Shown here: in pieces, positions 50,799 through 59,447 of the stretch
Layout: each line of letters begins with the position of its first letter
Numbering within the stretch: position 1 is the stretch's first letter
Assembly: GCF_016616885.1 (NCBI RefSeq)
Contig: NZ_CP067102.1
Span: 4,988,501-5,052,500, forward strand
Direction of reading: 5' to 3'
DNA length: 64,000 bases
Origin: Bradyrhizobium diazoefficiens
GTDB taxonomy: Bacteria > Pseudomonadota > Alphaproteobacteria > Rhizobiales > Xanthobacteraceae
Notes under the pieces: generated by a model
What the model saw: the letters and a program-made list of their open reading frames with translations, nothing else
Database searches by the model: none
What the model was told of the DNA's origin: nothing
Made by a program: the position numbers and the translations under genes

Positions 50799-50827
50799 GA
50801 GCGGGCGACCGCGAAAGCCGCCCGCTC
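50799..50827 (-). terminator. Intercistronic hairpin between binding-protein and permease genes
   Basis: Perfect 9-bp stem GAGCGGGCG/CGCCCGCTC with an 11-nt loop. On the minus strand it is followed by GTTTTCTTC. It starts 9 bp after the binding-protein stop. It is probably a partial terminator or mRNA-stabilising element that raises binding protein over permease. Confidence 0.65.
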
Positions 50828-50835
50828 CGCGACGA

Positions 50836-52155
50836 TCAACGATAGATGCGCTTCAATTGCCGCTCGGCTTCCGCCATTGCGCCTTTCGCGTCTTTCGTGC
50901 CGGTGCAGTAGTTGGCAAACATGTCGACCACGATGAAGTCGGCGATCGCGGTCGCGGCCTTCTCTCCGACCGTGCCGATACCGGATGCCGGCAGTGTGCG
51001 CTTGGAAGCCTGCGAGAACACGCTGTTCTTGGGGTCCGCGGTCCAGACCGGCGCCGACTCGTAGGCGTTCAAGGTCTGGGTCAAATAACCTTGCGCACCG
51101 TCCAGCCACTTCTCGTAGTTCTCCTTCTCCAGCATGAAGGCGATGAAGGCCTTTGCCGCGTTCGGATATTTGGTGAAGTTGAACGCGAGGATCGGCAGCG
51201 CAAGCTGCAATTCGGTCGGCTTGCCGACGGGCCCGACCGGGTGCAGCGCGTGATAAGTGTCTTCGGCGATTTCCTTCTTGGTCGGATCCGTCTTGGCTGC
51301 GACATAGATCGAGATGCCGTTGAGCGTGCAATAGAGCTCGCCCGCGAGGTAGGCCTTGTTGTTGGAGGAATCGTTCCAGGACGGCGTGCCCGGAATGAAG
51401 GTCTCGGAGAGCGCCTTGCAGTACTCAAGCGCCTTGGCGGTCTCTGGCGAATTGATGATGACCTTGTCGTCCTTGTCGACAGTCCAGGCGTTGTGCCCCC
51501 AGAGAATCCAGTGCAGCCATCCATTGGCGTCGCCGCTGGCGTGGCCAAGGGCGAAACCGGCCGGGGTGTTGTTCGCTTTCAGCGCCTTGCACATTTCAAG
51601 GAAGCTCGGGAAGTCCTTGGGAAACTCCTTGAAGCCGGCCTTGTCGGTCGCCGATTTGCGATAGGTCATGTAGCCGCCGTTGGTCGCAACCGGAATGCCG
51701 AGCCAGTCGTTGCCGAGCATGCAGGTCTTGGCGGCCGCATCAGTCCAGCCGCCGTACTTCTTGCCGAGATAATCGGCAACGTCGTTCATCTTGATGACCT
51801 TGGTCGGGAACAGCTGCGGCAGCGTGTGCAGGCCCCAGGCGAGATCGAGACCCGAGCCGGTGTTGGCCGCGACCGACGCCTTCGGCTGCACGTCCTCGAA
51901 GGACTCGCTGAACACGTTCATTTCCGTGCCCGTGGCGGCTTTGAAGGCCGCGACCATCGCATTGAACGCGTCGTCTTCCGACGGCACGAAGCGCTTCCAG
52001 CGCATCACGGTCAGCTTGGCGCCGGGCTCCGCCTTCCAGGGCGAGTCCGCGGCCCAGGCTTTGGCAAATTCGAACAGTGCAGGTCCGGTCAATGCGCCGG
52101 CGGTCGCCAGTGCGGTTCCGCCTTGAAGCAGCGCCCGGCGCGTAAAGTCTTGCAT
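50836..52155 (-). CDS. Extracellular sugar-binding protein (Tat-exported)
   Basis: 439 residues. The N-terminus MQDFTRRALLQGGTALATAGA has a twin-arginine-like motif (TRRALLQ) and a hydrophobic stretch ending near AKAWA, so Tat export is likely. The mature part is a type-1 family solute-binding protein: LTVMRWKRFVPSEDDAFNAMVAAFKAATGTEMNV, ASGDANGWLHWILWGHNAW, PTELQLALPILAFNFTKYPNAAKAFIAFMLEKENYEKWL. It delivers a sugar or sugar acid to the two permeases. Located between the ATPase gene and the permeases. Confidence 0.9.
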   Translation of the reverse strand: MQDFTRRALLQGGTALATAGALTGPALFEFAKAWAADSPWKAEPGAKLTVMRWKRFVPSEDDAFNAMVAAFKAATGTEMNVFSESFEDVQPKASVAANTGSGLDLAWGLHTLPQLFPTKVIKMNDVADYLGKKYGGWTDAAAKTCMLGNDWLGIPVATNGGYMTYRKSATDKAGFKEFPKDFPSFLEMCKALKANNTPAGFALGHASGDANGWLHWILWGHNAWTVDKDDKVIINSPETAKALEYCKALSETFIPGTPSWNDSSNNKAYLAGELYCTLNGISIYVAAKTDPTKKEIAEDTYHALHPVGPVGKPTELQLALPILAFNFTKYPNAAKAFIAFMLEKENYEKWLDGAQGYLTQTLNAYESAPVWTADPKNSVFSQASKRTLPASGIGTVGEKAATAIADFIVVDMFANYCTGTKDAKGAMAEAERQLKRIYR

Positions 52156-52203
52156 GTCGTCCTCCCTGTGATGCTTTTTTTGCTTCGCTTTATGCGTTTG
52201 GCT

Positions 52204-53271
52204 TTATGCGTTCAGCCGTTTCCCCGTCGCCTCGTCGAACAAGTGAACCACGGACGGATCTGGCTTCAGCTTGACCTTGTCGCCCGGGTTGAACTGGTGA
52301 CGCTCGCGGAAAACCGCGACGACCTGCTCGCCGCCGACCTTCGCGAACACCTGGGTCTCCGAGCCGGTCGGCTCGACCACGACGATCTCGGCGTCGGCAC
52401 CATCGTCGGCAATCGTGAAATGCTCAGGGCGGACACCGTAAACCACCGGCTTGCCGTCCGACCCGGCCGGCACGCTCTTGAGCGGCAGCTTGACGCCGTT
52501 CGGCCCCTCGAAGGTCGCAACGCCGTTGACCCGCACATGCCCCTTCAGGAAGTTCATCGCAGGCGAGCCGATGAAACCCGCGACGAACTGGTTTTCCGGC
52601 TTGTCGTAGAGCTCGAGCGGCGTGCCCATCTGCTCGACGATACCGTCATGCATCACGACGATCTTGTCGGCCATCGTCATGGCCTCGATCTGGTCGTGGG
52701 TGACGTAGACGGTCGTGGTCTTGAGCCGCTGGTGCAGCTCCTTGATCTCGGTGCGCATGGCGACGCGCAGCTTGGCATCGAGGTTCGACAACGGCTCGTC
52801 GAACAGGAAGACCTGGGGATCGCGCACGATGGCGCGGCCCATGGCGACGCGCTGGCGCTGGCCGCCGGAGAGCTGGCGCGGGTAGCGCTCGAGCAACGGC
52901 GTCAGCGCGAGAATTTCGGCGGCGCGCTTGACGCGCTTGTTGATCTCGTCGGAGCCGGCGTTCCGCAGCTTCAGCGAGAAGCCCATGTTTTCGCCGACCG
53001 TCATGTGCGGATAGAGCGCGTAGTTCTGGAACACCATCGCAATGTCCCGCTCCTTGGGCTGGACATTGTTGACGACGCGGTCGCCGATCGAGATCGTGCC
53101 GGAGGTGATGTTCTCGAGGCCTGCGAGCATGCGCAGAAGCGTCGACTTGCCGCAGCCGGAAGGGCCAACCAAGACGACGAACTGGCCGTCCTCGATCGGA
53201 ATCGAGACGCCGTGCAGGACTTCAAAATTGCCGAACGATTTCCGCACGTCGCGGATTTGCACAGACGACAT
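52204..53271 (-). CDS. UgpC/MalK-type ABC transporter ATPase
   Basis: 355 residues. Walker A GPSGCGKSTLLRMLAGLE, Q-loop MVFQNYALYPHMTVGENMGF, signature LSGGQRQRVAMGRAIVRDPQVFLFDEPLSNLDAKLR, H-loop VYVTHDQIEAMTMADKI, then the C-terminal TOBE/OB domain (GVRPEHFTIADDG, FNPGDKVKLKPDPSVVHLFDEATGKRL). It powers the adjacent importer. First gene of the minus-strand arm, divergent from the LacI gene with an operator in the 204-bp gap. Confidence 0.94.
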   Translation of the reverse strand: MSSVQIRDVRKSFGNFEVLHGVSIPIEDGQFVVLVGPSGCGKSTLLRMLAGLENITSGTISIGDRVVNNVQPKERDIAMVFQNYALYPHMTVGENMGFSLKLRNAGSDEINKRVKRAAEILALTPLLERYPRQLSGGQRQRVAMGRAIVRDPQVFLFDEPLSNLDAKLRVAMRTEIKELHQRLKTTTVYVTHDQIEAMTMADKIVVMHDGIVEQMGTPLELYDKPENQFVAGFIGSPAMNFLKGHVRVNGVATFEGPNGVKLPLKSVPAGSDGKPVVYGVRPEHFTIADDGADAEIVVVEPTGSETQVFAKVGGEQVVAVFRERHQFNPGDKVKLKPDPSVVHLFDEATGKRLNA

Positions 53272-53419
53272 CTAGCTCCCTCCTCAGACTTAGACGACGC
53301 AACTGTCGCGCCGCCACCGTCTTGTTTTTTCTGAACTTCGCCGACCCGAAGCCCCTCTAACAGGCGACATTGTCGGCAGTTTATGCGGCTTTGGCAATTT
53401 GTCTTTGGTTAGTCGCTGC

Positions 53420-53433
53420 TGGTAGCGCTGTCA
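53420..53433. promoter_or_regulatory. LacI-type operator in the divergent region
   Basis: TGGTAGCGCTGTCA has LacI-family symmetry around a central GC and matches, in 12 of 14 positions, the reverse complement of the site at 54549-54562. It lies 42 bp before the LacI ATG and 148 bp before the ABC ATPase ATG. Confidence 0.65.
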
Positions 53434-53475
53434 ACGATCCTTTGTTTGCGGGAGTGGCTGTGTTAAGAGCAACAA

Positions 53476-54573
53476 ATGGGTCGAAAGCGCACCAAGTCTG
53501 GCAAGATTCGGCTGGCAGAAGTCGCCGAGCTCGCCGGCGTCAGCCCGATTACCGCCTCCCGCTTTTTCCGCAATCCCGAGGCGCTATCAGTCGCCAAGCG
53601 GACGCGGGTCGAAAGCGCGGCCCAGGAGCTCGGCTATGTGCCCAACCTTGCGGCACGCGCGCTGGCCTCGCACCGCACCGAGGTGATCGGTGTCTTGATT
53701 CCGTCACTGACCAACAACGTGTTCTCCGACGTGCTGCGCGGCATCTATGACGCCTCCGAAAGCAGCCGTTACTCGATCCAGCTGTCCAACACACGCTACA
53801 GTATTCTCCAGGAGGAGAAGCTCTTGCGCCTGTTCCTGGCGCAGAAGCCGGCGGGACTGATCGTCACAGGCATCGACCAGACCACGGAATCGCGCGCCAT
53901 GCTGGAGGCGGCCGACTGCCCGATCGTGCAGATCATGGAGATCGGCCCTGACCCGGTCGACATGATGATCGGCTTTTCCCATTATGATGCAGCACGTGCG
54001 GCGATTGCTCATTTGTTCGCGCAGGGCCACCGCAGGATCGGCTTCGTCGGCGCGCGCATGGACCCACGGGTGCAGCGCCGGCTCGACGGCTATGTCGCAG
54101 CCATGAAGGACGCCGGTCTCTACGACCAAAGACTGATCGTGACGACGGCGACGCCGACCTCGGTCACGCTGGGCGGTGCGCTGTTCTCCGATCTGCTGGC
54201 GCGCGAGGCCGGCATCGACTCGGTGTTCTGCGCCAATGACGACCTCGCGCTCGGCGTCCTCTTCGAATGCCGCCGCCGGGAGATCGCAATCCCCGATCAG
54301 ATCGCGATCGTCGGCTTCAACGACCTTGAATTCATGGCCTCCTCGGTGCCGACGCTGACGAGCGTGCGGACCAACCGTTACGAAATGGGCAGCGCCGCTG
54401 CCGCGATGCTGATCGAGGCGATCGAAGGCAAGCGTCCTGAAGAGCCCGTGCTCGATCTCGGTTTTACCGTGATCGAGCGGCAGAGTTCGCAGACGCAGCG
54501 GCCGGCAGCCGGCCCGCGCGCGCCGGAATGGGCGCCGGCCGTACAAAATGATAGCGTTACCAACGACCCATGA
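53476..54573 (+). CDS. LacI-family regulator (GntR-like) of the sugar-acid regulon
   Basis: 365 residues. Helix-turn-helix: IRLAEVAELAGVSPITASRFFRNPEALSVAKRTRVESAAQELGYVPNLAARALAS with the hinge helix. Ligand domain: IPSLTNNVFSDVLRGIYDAS, GRIGFVGAR-like HRRIGFVGARMDPRVQRR and the FNDLEFMASSVPTLTSVRTNRYEMG end. Resembles regulators of gluconate/idonate-type genes. The C-terminal 20-30 residues are a proline/alanine-rich tail whose coding DNA contains the second operator. Confidence 0.9.
   Translation: MGRKRTKSGKIRLAEVAELAGVSPITASRFFRNPEALSVAKRTRVESAAQELGYVPNLAARALASHRTEVIGVLIPSLTNNVFSDVLRGIYDASESSRYSIQLSNTRYSILQEEKLLRLFLAQKPAGLIVTGIDQTTESRAMLEAADCPIVQIMEIGPDPVDMMIGFSHYDAARAAIAHLFAQGHRRIGFVGARMDPRVQRRLDGYVAAMKDAGLYDQRLIVTTATPTSVTLGGALFSDLLAREAGIDSVFCANDDLALGVLFECRRREIAIPDQIAIVGFNDLEFMASSVPTLTSVRTNRYEMGSAAAAMLIEAIEGKRPEEPVLDLGFTVIERQSSQTQRPAAGPRAPEWAPAVQNDSVTNDP
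54549..54562. promoter_or_regulatory. Second LacI-type operator, inside the 3' end of the regulator gene
   Basis: TGATAGCGTTACCA (reverse complement TGGTAACGCTATCA) agrees with TGGTAGCGCTGTCA at 53420 in 12 of 14 bases. It sits 139 bp before the dehydratase ATG, so it can control the plus-strand metabolic genes separately from the regulator. Confidence 0.65.
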
Positions 54574-54700
54574 GTAGTATCGCACTTGTGAGGAAACGTT
54601 CGCCAGCAGGCGGGCCGTTGTTACATGCTCGCGCTGCCGGGCATCGCATCGACCGACACCCCGGGCGTCGGCCCGTGCGTTTGCATTGAAGGAGAATCCA

Positions 54701-56530
54701 ATGACAAAAAAGCCAACCAATGGGCACGCGCCCGCCGGTAACGGCACCCGCCGCCACCTTCGCTCGCAGGAATGGTTCAACAACCCGCATAATCCGGGGA
54801 TGACCGCGCTCTACATGGAGCGCTATCTGAACTACGGCCTCACCCGCGCCGAGTTGCAGTCCGGCAAGCCGATCATCGGCATCGCCCAGACCGGCAACGA
54901 CCTCTCCCCCTGCAACCGCCATCATATCGAGCTGGCCCATCGTGTCCGTGAGGGCATCCGTGAGGCCGGCGGCATCGCGATGGAATTCCCGACCCACCCG
55001 ATCCAGGAGACCGGCAAGCGCCCGACCGCTGCGCTCGACCGCAACCTCGCTTATCTCGGCCTGGTCGAGATCCTCTACGGCTATCCGCTGGACGGCGTGG
55101 TGCTGACCACCGGCTGCGACAAGACCACGCCGGCCTGCATGATGGCGGCGGCGACCGTGAACCTGCCCGCGATCGTGCTGTCGGGCGGCCCGATGCTCAA
55201 CGGTTGGCATGCCGGCGAGCGCACCGGCTCCGGCACCATCGTCTGGAAGTCGCGCGAGCGGCTCGCCGCCGGCGAGATCGACTATGAAGAGTTCATGGAG
55301 ATCGTGGCCTCATCGGCGCCCTCGGTCGGCCATTGCAACACCATGGGAACGGCGTCGACCATGAACGGGCTGGCCGAAGCGCTCGGCTTCTCGCTGCCGG
55401 GCTGCGCGGCCATCCCCGCCCCCTACCGCGAGCGCGGCCAGATTTCTTATGAGACGGGAAAACGCATCGTCGAGATGGTCTGGGAAGACCTCAAGCCGTC
55501 GGACATCCTGACCCGCAAGGCGTTCGAGAACTGCATCGTGATCAATTCGGCGATCGGCGGCTCGACCAATGCGCCAATCCACATCAACGCGCTCGCCCGC
55601 CATATCGGCGTGGAGCTGTCGATCGACGACTGGCAGAAGTTCGGCCATGACGTGCCGCTCCTGGTCAACATGCAGCCGGCCGGCTTCTATCTCGGCGAGG
55701 AATTCCACCGCGCCGGCGGCGTGCCGGCCGTGGTGCGCGAATTGATGAAGCACAAGCGCATCCATGAGGATGCGGTCACCGTGAACGGCCGCGGCATCGG
55801 TGAGAACTGCAACGATGCGCCGAAGCCCGACAACGACGTGATCTGGGCTTACGACAAGCCGCTGGTGAAGGACGCAGGCTTCCTGGTGCTGAAGGGCAAT
55901 CTGTTCGATTCCGCGATCATGAAGACCTCTGTGATCTCCAAGGAATTCCGCGACCGTTATCTGAGCAATCCGAAGGACCCTAACGCATTCGAAGGCCGCG
56001 CCATCGTGTTCGAAGGACCGGAGGATTATCACGCGCGGATCGACGATGCCTCGCTCGATATCGACGAGCATTGTGTGCTGTTCATCCGCGGCACCGGGCC
56101 GATCGGCTATCCCGGCGGCGCCGAGGTCGTGAACATGCAGCCGCCCGCAGCCCTGATCAAACGCGGCATCCTCGCCCTGCCCTGCATCGGCGACGGCCGC
56201 CAGTCCGGCACCTCGGGCTCGCCCTCGATCCTCAATGCCTCACCGGAAGCGGCCGCCAATGGCGGGCTCGCTATCCTCAAGACCGGCGACAAGGTCCGCA
56301 TCGACCTCAACAAGGGCAGCGCCAACATCCTGATCTCGGACGACGAGTTGAAGAAGCGCCACGCCGAGCTGAAGGCCAATGGCGGCTTCAAGCATCCGCC
56401 GAACCAGACGCCGTGGCAGGAGATCTACCGCAACACCGTCGGCCAGCAGTCGACCGGCGCCTGCATGGAGCTCGCCACGCGCTACCAGAACGTCGCCGGC
56501 GCCTTTGGTGTGGCGCGGGATAATCACTGA
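54701..56530 (+). CDS. IlvD/Edd-family sugar-acid dehydratase
   Basis: 609 residues from ATG 54701 (MTKKPTNGH), with AAGGAGA before it. Iron-sulfur cysteines are in SPCNRH (C71), [11 protein letters not shown] (C139) and [14 protein letters not shown] (C212). The Lys of CDKT is the residue carbamylated for Mg2+ binding. Other segments are [30 protein letters not shown] and [15 protein letters not shown]. It is closer to pentonate/hexonate dehydratases (L-arabinonate, D-xylonate, L-fuconate type) than to IlvD, judged by length and N-terminal [22 protein letters not shown]. It makes a 2-keto-3-deoxy sugar acid. Substrate not assignable from sequence. Confidence 0.88.
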   Translation: MTKKPTNGHAPAGNGTRRHLRSQEWFNNPHNPGMTALYMERYLNYGLTRAELQSGKPIIGIAQTGNDLSPCNRHHIELAHRVREGIREAGGIAMEFPTHPIQETGKRPTAALDRNLAYLGLVEILYGYPLDGVVLTTGCDKTTPACMMAAATVNLPAIVLSGGPMLNGWHAGERTGSGTIVWKSRERLAAGEIDYEEFMEIVASSAPSVGHCNTMGTASTMNGLAEALGFSLPGCAAIPAPYRERGQISYETGKRIVEMVWEDLKPSDILTRKAFENCIVINSAIGGSTNAPIHINALARHIGVELSIDDWQKFGHDVPLLVNMQPAGFYLGEEFHRAGGVPAVVRELMKHKRIHEDAVTVNGRGIGENCNDAPKPDNDVIWAYDKPLVKDAGFLVLKGNLFDSAIMKTSVISKEFRDRYLSNPKDPNAFEGRAIVFEGPEDYHARIDDASLDIDEHCVLFIRGTGPIGYPGGAEVVNMQPPAALIKRGILALPCIGDGRQSGTSGSPSILNASPEAAANGGLAILKTGDKVRIDLNKGSANILISDDELKKRHAELKANGGFKHPPNQTPWQEIYRNTVGQQSTGACMELATRYQNVAGAFGVARDNH

Positions 56531-56539
56531 CAGCCACAC

Positions 56540-56627
56540 CGTCATTGCGGGCGAAGCGACGCAATCCAGAGATATCTCCGCGGAGACGGTCCTGGATTGC
56601 GTCGTCGCTTCGCTTCTCGCAATAACG
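56540..56627. repeat. GTCATTGCG-type palindromic repeat inside the dehydratase-SDR operon
   Basis: CCGTCATTGCGGGCGAAGCG, GCAATCCAGAG, then TCCTGGATTGCGTCG and TCTCGCAATAACG. It occupies nearly the whole 133-bp gap between two genes that appear to be one operon. Confidence 0.85.
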
Positions 56628-56663
56628 AACTAACAAACAGAGCTTGGTGAGGAGAAAAACAAC

Positions 56664-57395
56664 ATGGCAGACCGCCTCAAGGGTAAGCGCGCCGTCATTA
56701 CGGCTGCAGCCGCAGGTATCGGGCGCGCATGCGCCCTCGCATTCGCGCGTGAAGGCGCAACCGTCATCGCCACCGACATCAACGAGGCCGGCATCGCCGG
56801 CCTGACCAAGGAAGGGATTGCCGAGGTCGCAAAGCTCGACGTGCGCAACACCGCCGACGTCAACGCCTTTGCAAAGCGGGTCGGCAAGATCGACATCCTG
56901 CTCAATGCCGCCGGCTTCGTGCATCACGGCACCATCCTGGAGTGCTCGGAAGAGGATTTTGATTTCTCGTTCGACCTCAACGTCAAATCGATGCACCGGA
57001 CCATCAGGGCGTTCCTGCCCGACATGCTCGCGGGCGGTGGCGGCAGCATCGTCAACATCTCGTCCTGCGCGGCGCTGCGCCCGCCGGCCAATCGTTATGT
57101 CTACAGCTCCTCGAAGGCCGCGGTGTCGCTGCTGACCCGCGCCGTCGCGCTCGACTTCATCACCAAGGGCATCCGCTGCAATTCGATCTGCCCCGGCACG
57201 GTCGAGACCCCCTCGATGCTCGATCGCGCCGCAGCCCAGGGGCCGCAGGGCAAGGAGATGTTCGTCTCGCGCCAGAAGATGGGCCGGCTCGGCACCGCCG
57301 ACGAGATCGCCAACATGGCGATCTATCTCGGCAGCGACGAGAGCGCGTTCACCACCGGCGTCGACCTCGTCGTCGACGGCGGCTACATGCTCTGA
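56664..57395 (+). CDS. SDR oxidoreductase, 2-keto-3-deoxy-sugar-acid dehydrogenase-like (DHRS6 type)
   Basis: 243 residues. NAD motif VITAAAAGIGRACALAFAREGATVIATDIN; NAAGFVHHGTILECSEEDFDFSFDLNVKSMHRTIRAFLPDML; the active-site Ser in NISSCAA and YVYSSSK; C-terminal IYLGSDESAFTTGVDLVVDGGYML. FVHHG-ILEC is characteristic of the DHRS6/BDH2 group, whose bacterial members include 2-keto-3-deoxy-L-fuconate dehydrogenase. That fits a neighbour dehydratase, but a 3-hydroxybutyrate-type substrate is also possible. Confidence 0.85.
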   Translation: MADRLKGKRAVITAAAAGIGRACALAFAREGATVIATDINEAGIAGLTKEGIAEVAKLDVRNTADVNAFAKRVGKIDILLNAAGFVHHGTILECSEEDFDFSFDLNVKSMHRTIRAFLPDMLAGGGGSIVNISSCAALRPPANRYVYSSSKAAVSLLTRAVALDFITKGIRCNSICPGTVETPSMLDRAAAQGPQGKEMFVSRQKMGRLGTADEIANMAIYLGSDESAFTTGVDLVVDGGYML

Positions 57396-57425
57396 CGCCC
57401 AAGGGGTCGAACAGGATCACATCTC

Positions 57426-58172
57426 ATGAACAAGATTGATCTCAACGGCCGCGTCGCTGTCGTCACCGGCGGCGCGCAGGGTTTTGGCCGGGCCATCACC
57501 GAGCGCTTTGTCGCCTCGGGCGCCAAGGTCGCGATCTGGGATTTTGACGAGGCGCTGGCCGAGAAGACGGCGAAGGAAATCGGCGACAACGTCCGCGCCT
57601 TCAAGGTCGACGTCACCGACACCGCCGGCGTCGAGCAGGCGCGCGATGCGACACTGGCCGCGTTCGGCAAGATCGACATTCTCGTCAACAATGCCGGCAT
57701 CGCCGGCGTCAACAAACCGGTCTGGGAGACCGATCTCGATGAATGGCGCAAGGTGCTGCGCATCAACCTCGATGGCCCCTTCATCGTCTGCAAGGCCATC
57801 GTGCCGACGATGCTCAAGCAGAAATACGGGCGGATCGTGAACATCGCCTCGATCGCCGGCAAGGAAGGCAATCCGAACGCGTCGCACTATTCGGCCTCCA
57901 AGGCCGGCCTGATCGCGCTGACGAAGTCGCTCGGCAAGGAGCTCGCCGCGCATGACATTCTCGTGAATGCGGTGACGCCGGCGGCGGCAAAGACCGCGAT
58001 CTTCGACCAGATGACGCAGCAGCATATCGATTTCATGCTGTCGAAAATCCCCAAAGCGCGCTTCGTGCTGGTGGAAGAGCTCGCCGCGATGGCGGCGTGG
58101 CTCGCATCCGAAGATTGTGCCTTCTCCACCGGCGCGGTCTTTGATATTTCCGGGGGACGGGCGACCTATTGA
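57426..58172 (+). CDS. SDR oxidoreductase, FabG-like
   Basis: 248 residues. VVTGGAQGFGRAITERFVASGAKVAIWDFD; NNAGIAGVNKPVWETDLDEWRKVLRINLDGPF; Ser in IASIAGKEG and HYSASK; C-terminal LASEDCAFSTGAVFDISGGRATY. A classical SDR with YSASK; the context suggests a sugar or sugar-acid dehydrogenase making or using the dehydratase substrate. It lies 30 bp after the first SDR and is part of the same transcript. Confidence 0.83.
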   Translation: MNKIDLNGRVAVVTGGAQGFGRAITERFVASGAKVAIWDFDEALAEKTAKEIGDNVRAFKVDVTDTAGVEQARDATLAAFGKIDILVNNAGIAGVNKPVWETDLDEWRKVLRINLDGPFIVCKAIVPTMLKQKYGRIVNIASIAGKEGNPNASHYSASKAGLIALTKSLGKELAAHDILVNAVTPAAAKTAIFDQMTQQHIDFMLSKIPKARFVLVEELAAMAAWLASEDCAFSTGAVFDISGGRATY

Positions 58173-58199
58173 AGCATTGGCCGCCCGAGGAAGGCGGCC

Positions 58200-59357
58200 A
58201 TGACCCTCGGACGTCGGGATTTTGTGAAGCTCGCAGCGGGCGCAGGCGCGCTGCCTTTGCTTTCGCACGGTGCGCTGGCGCAGCTCGCGCCCAACCCGCC
58301 AAGCATCCGCCCGCCCTCGCCGGCCGAGCGCACGGCGATGGGCCGGCTGGCGCAGACCTTCATGGACAAATTCGAGGTGCCGGCGCTCTCCTTTGCGATC
58401 GGCTATGCCGGTGCGATCGTCCATCAGGCCGCCTTTGGCGTTGCCGATCGCGAGCAGAATGAAGCAGCGACGCCGCAGCATCTGTTTCGCATCGCCAGCG
58501 TCAGCAAGATGATCACCTCGGTGACGCTGTTTCGGCTGATCGAGGAGAACCGCGTCAAGCTCATCGACCGCGTGTTCGGCCCCGGCGCGCTGCTCGGCAC
58601 CGATTACGGCGCGCCGCCCTACTCGCCCGGCATCGACCAGATCAGGCTCGAGCATCTCCTGACGCATACCAGCGGCGGCTGGACCAACGACAACCGCGAT
58701 CCCATGTTCACGCATCCGCACATGGACCACGTGCAGCTCATCACGTGGACGCTGGCGAACCGGCCCCTGGATCGTCCGCCGGGCCAGCACTACGCCTACT
58801 CCAATTTCGGCTATTGCCTGCTGGGCCGGGTCATCGAGAAACTCACCGGCCAGCGTTATGCCGAGCACGTCCGCGCCGAGGTGCTCGGCCGTTGCGGCGT
58901 CACTGACATGACGATCGCCGGCAACACACGCGATCAACGCCAGGCCGGCGAAGTCGCCTATTACTGCAAGGTCGAAAGTCCCTACGGCATGAATGTCCGG
59001 CGGATGGATGCCCATGGTGGCTGGATCGCGACGCCAACGGACCTCGTGCAATTCCTGATGCATGTCGACGGCTATGCGCGGCCTGCGAACATCCTGCGAC
59101 CGCGCAGCATCGAGGTCATGACGACAGCGCCCAGCTACAGCCCGGACTACGCCAAGGGTTTTTGCATCAACAAATCAGGCAATTGGTGGCACAATGGCAG
59201 CCTGCCCGGCACCAGCACCATCGCGGTCAGAACCCATGGCGGCTTCTGCTGGGCTACCTTCAGCAATGTGAGCCGGCCGAATACCAACATGGATGGCGAA
59301 CTCGATGAGCTCAACTGGAACATGGCGCGGCAGGTCAGCGAATGGCGGGTGGCCTGA
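58200..59357 (+). CDS. Serine beta-lactamase-like hydrolase (class C fold, Tat signal)
   Basis: 385 residues. Tat-type leader MTLGRRDFVKLAAGAGALPLL with cleavage near GALAQ. Penicillin-binding fold: RIASVSKMITSVTLFRLIEE (Ser-x-x-Lys), QHYAYSNFGYCLLGRVIEK (Tyr-Ser-Asn) and the C-terminal WWHNGSLPGTST, with HxG in place of the KTG triad. Periplasmic esterase/peptidase or D-aminopeptidase-like; no antibiotic role is implied. It starts 27 bp after the SDR gene, so it is co-transcribed, suggesting it may release a sugar-acid ester outside the cell; that is inference. Confidence 0.85.
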   Translation: MTLGRRDFVKLAAGAGALPLLSHGALAQLAPNPPSIRPPSPAERTAMGRLAQTFMDKFEVPALSFAIGYAGAIVHQAAFGVADREQNEAATPQHLFRIASVSKMITSVTLFRLIEENRVKLIDRVFGPGALLGTDYGAPPYSPGIDQIRLEHLLTHTSGGWTNDNRDPMFTHPHMDHVQLITWTLANRPLDRPPGQHYAYSNFGYCLLGRVIEKLTGQRYAEHVRAEVLGRCGVTDMTIAGNTRDQRQAGEVAYYCKVESPYGMNVRRMDAHGGWIATPTDLVQFLMHVDGYARPANILRPRSIEVMTTAPSYSPDYAKGFCINKSGNWWHNGSLPGTSTIAVRTHGGFCWATFSNVSRPNTNMDGELDELNWNMARQVSEWRVA

Positions 59358-59360
59358 GCC

Positions 59361-59447
59361 ATGATCAGGGAAGGTGGATGCCTGTGCGGCGCGGTGCGGT
59401 TCAAGGCGGAAGGCGAGCCGCTGATCAGGGCTGGCTTGAAACGGTGA
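59361..59447 (+). pseudogene. Truncated GFA-family (glutathione-dependent formaldehyde-activating-like) gene start
   Basis: ATG 59361 opens a 28-codon frame reading GGCLCGAVRFKAEGEP near its start. This is the N-terminal zinc-binding motif (CxCGAVRF) of the GFA/CENP-V family, normally about 130-150 residues. The match ends abruptly and a stop follows at 59445, inside the 3' end of the convergent DMT gene. The rest of the gene is missing, probably by deletion. Confidence 0.6.

Noticed and set aside
50566..53334. 922-codon plus-strand open frame opposite the ABC transporter genes
   Set aside because: Antisense shadow of the permease, binding-protein and ATPase genes, with no recognisable domain.
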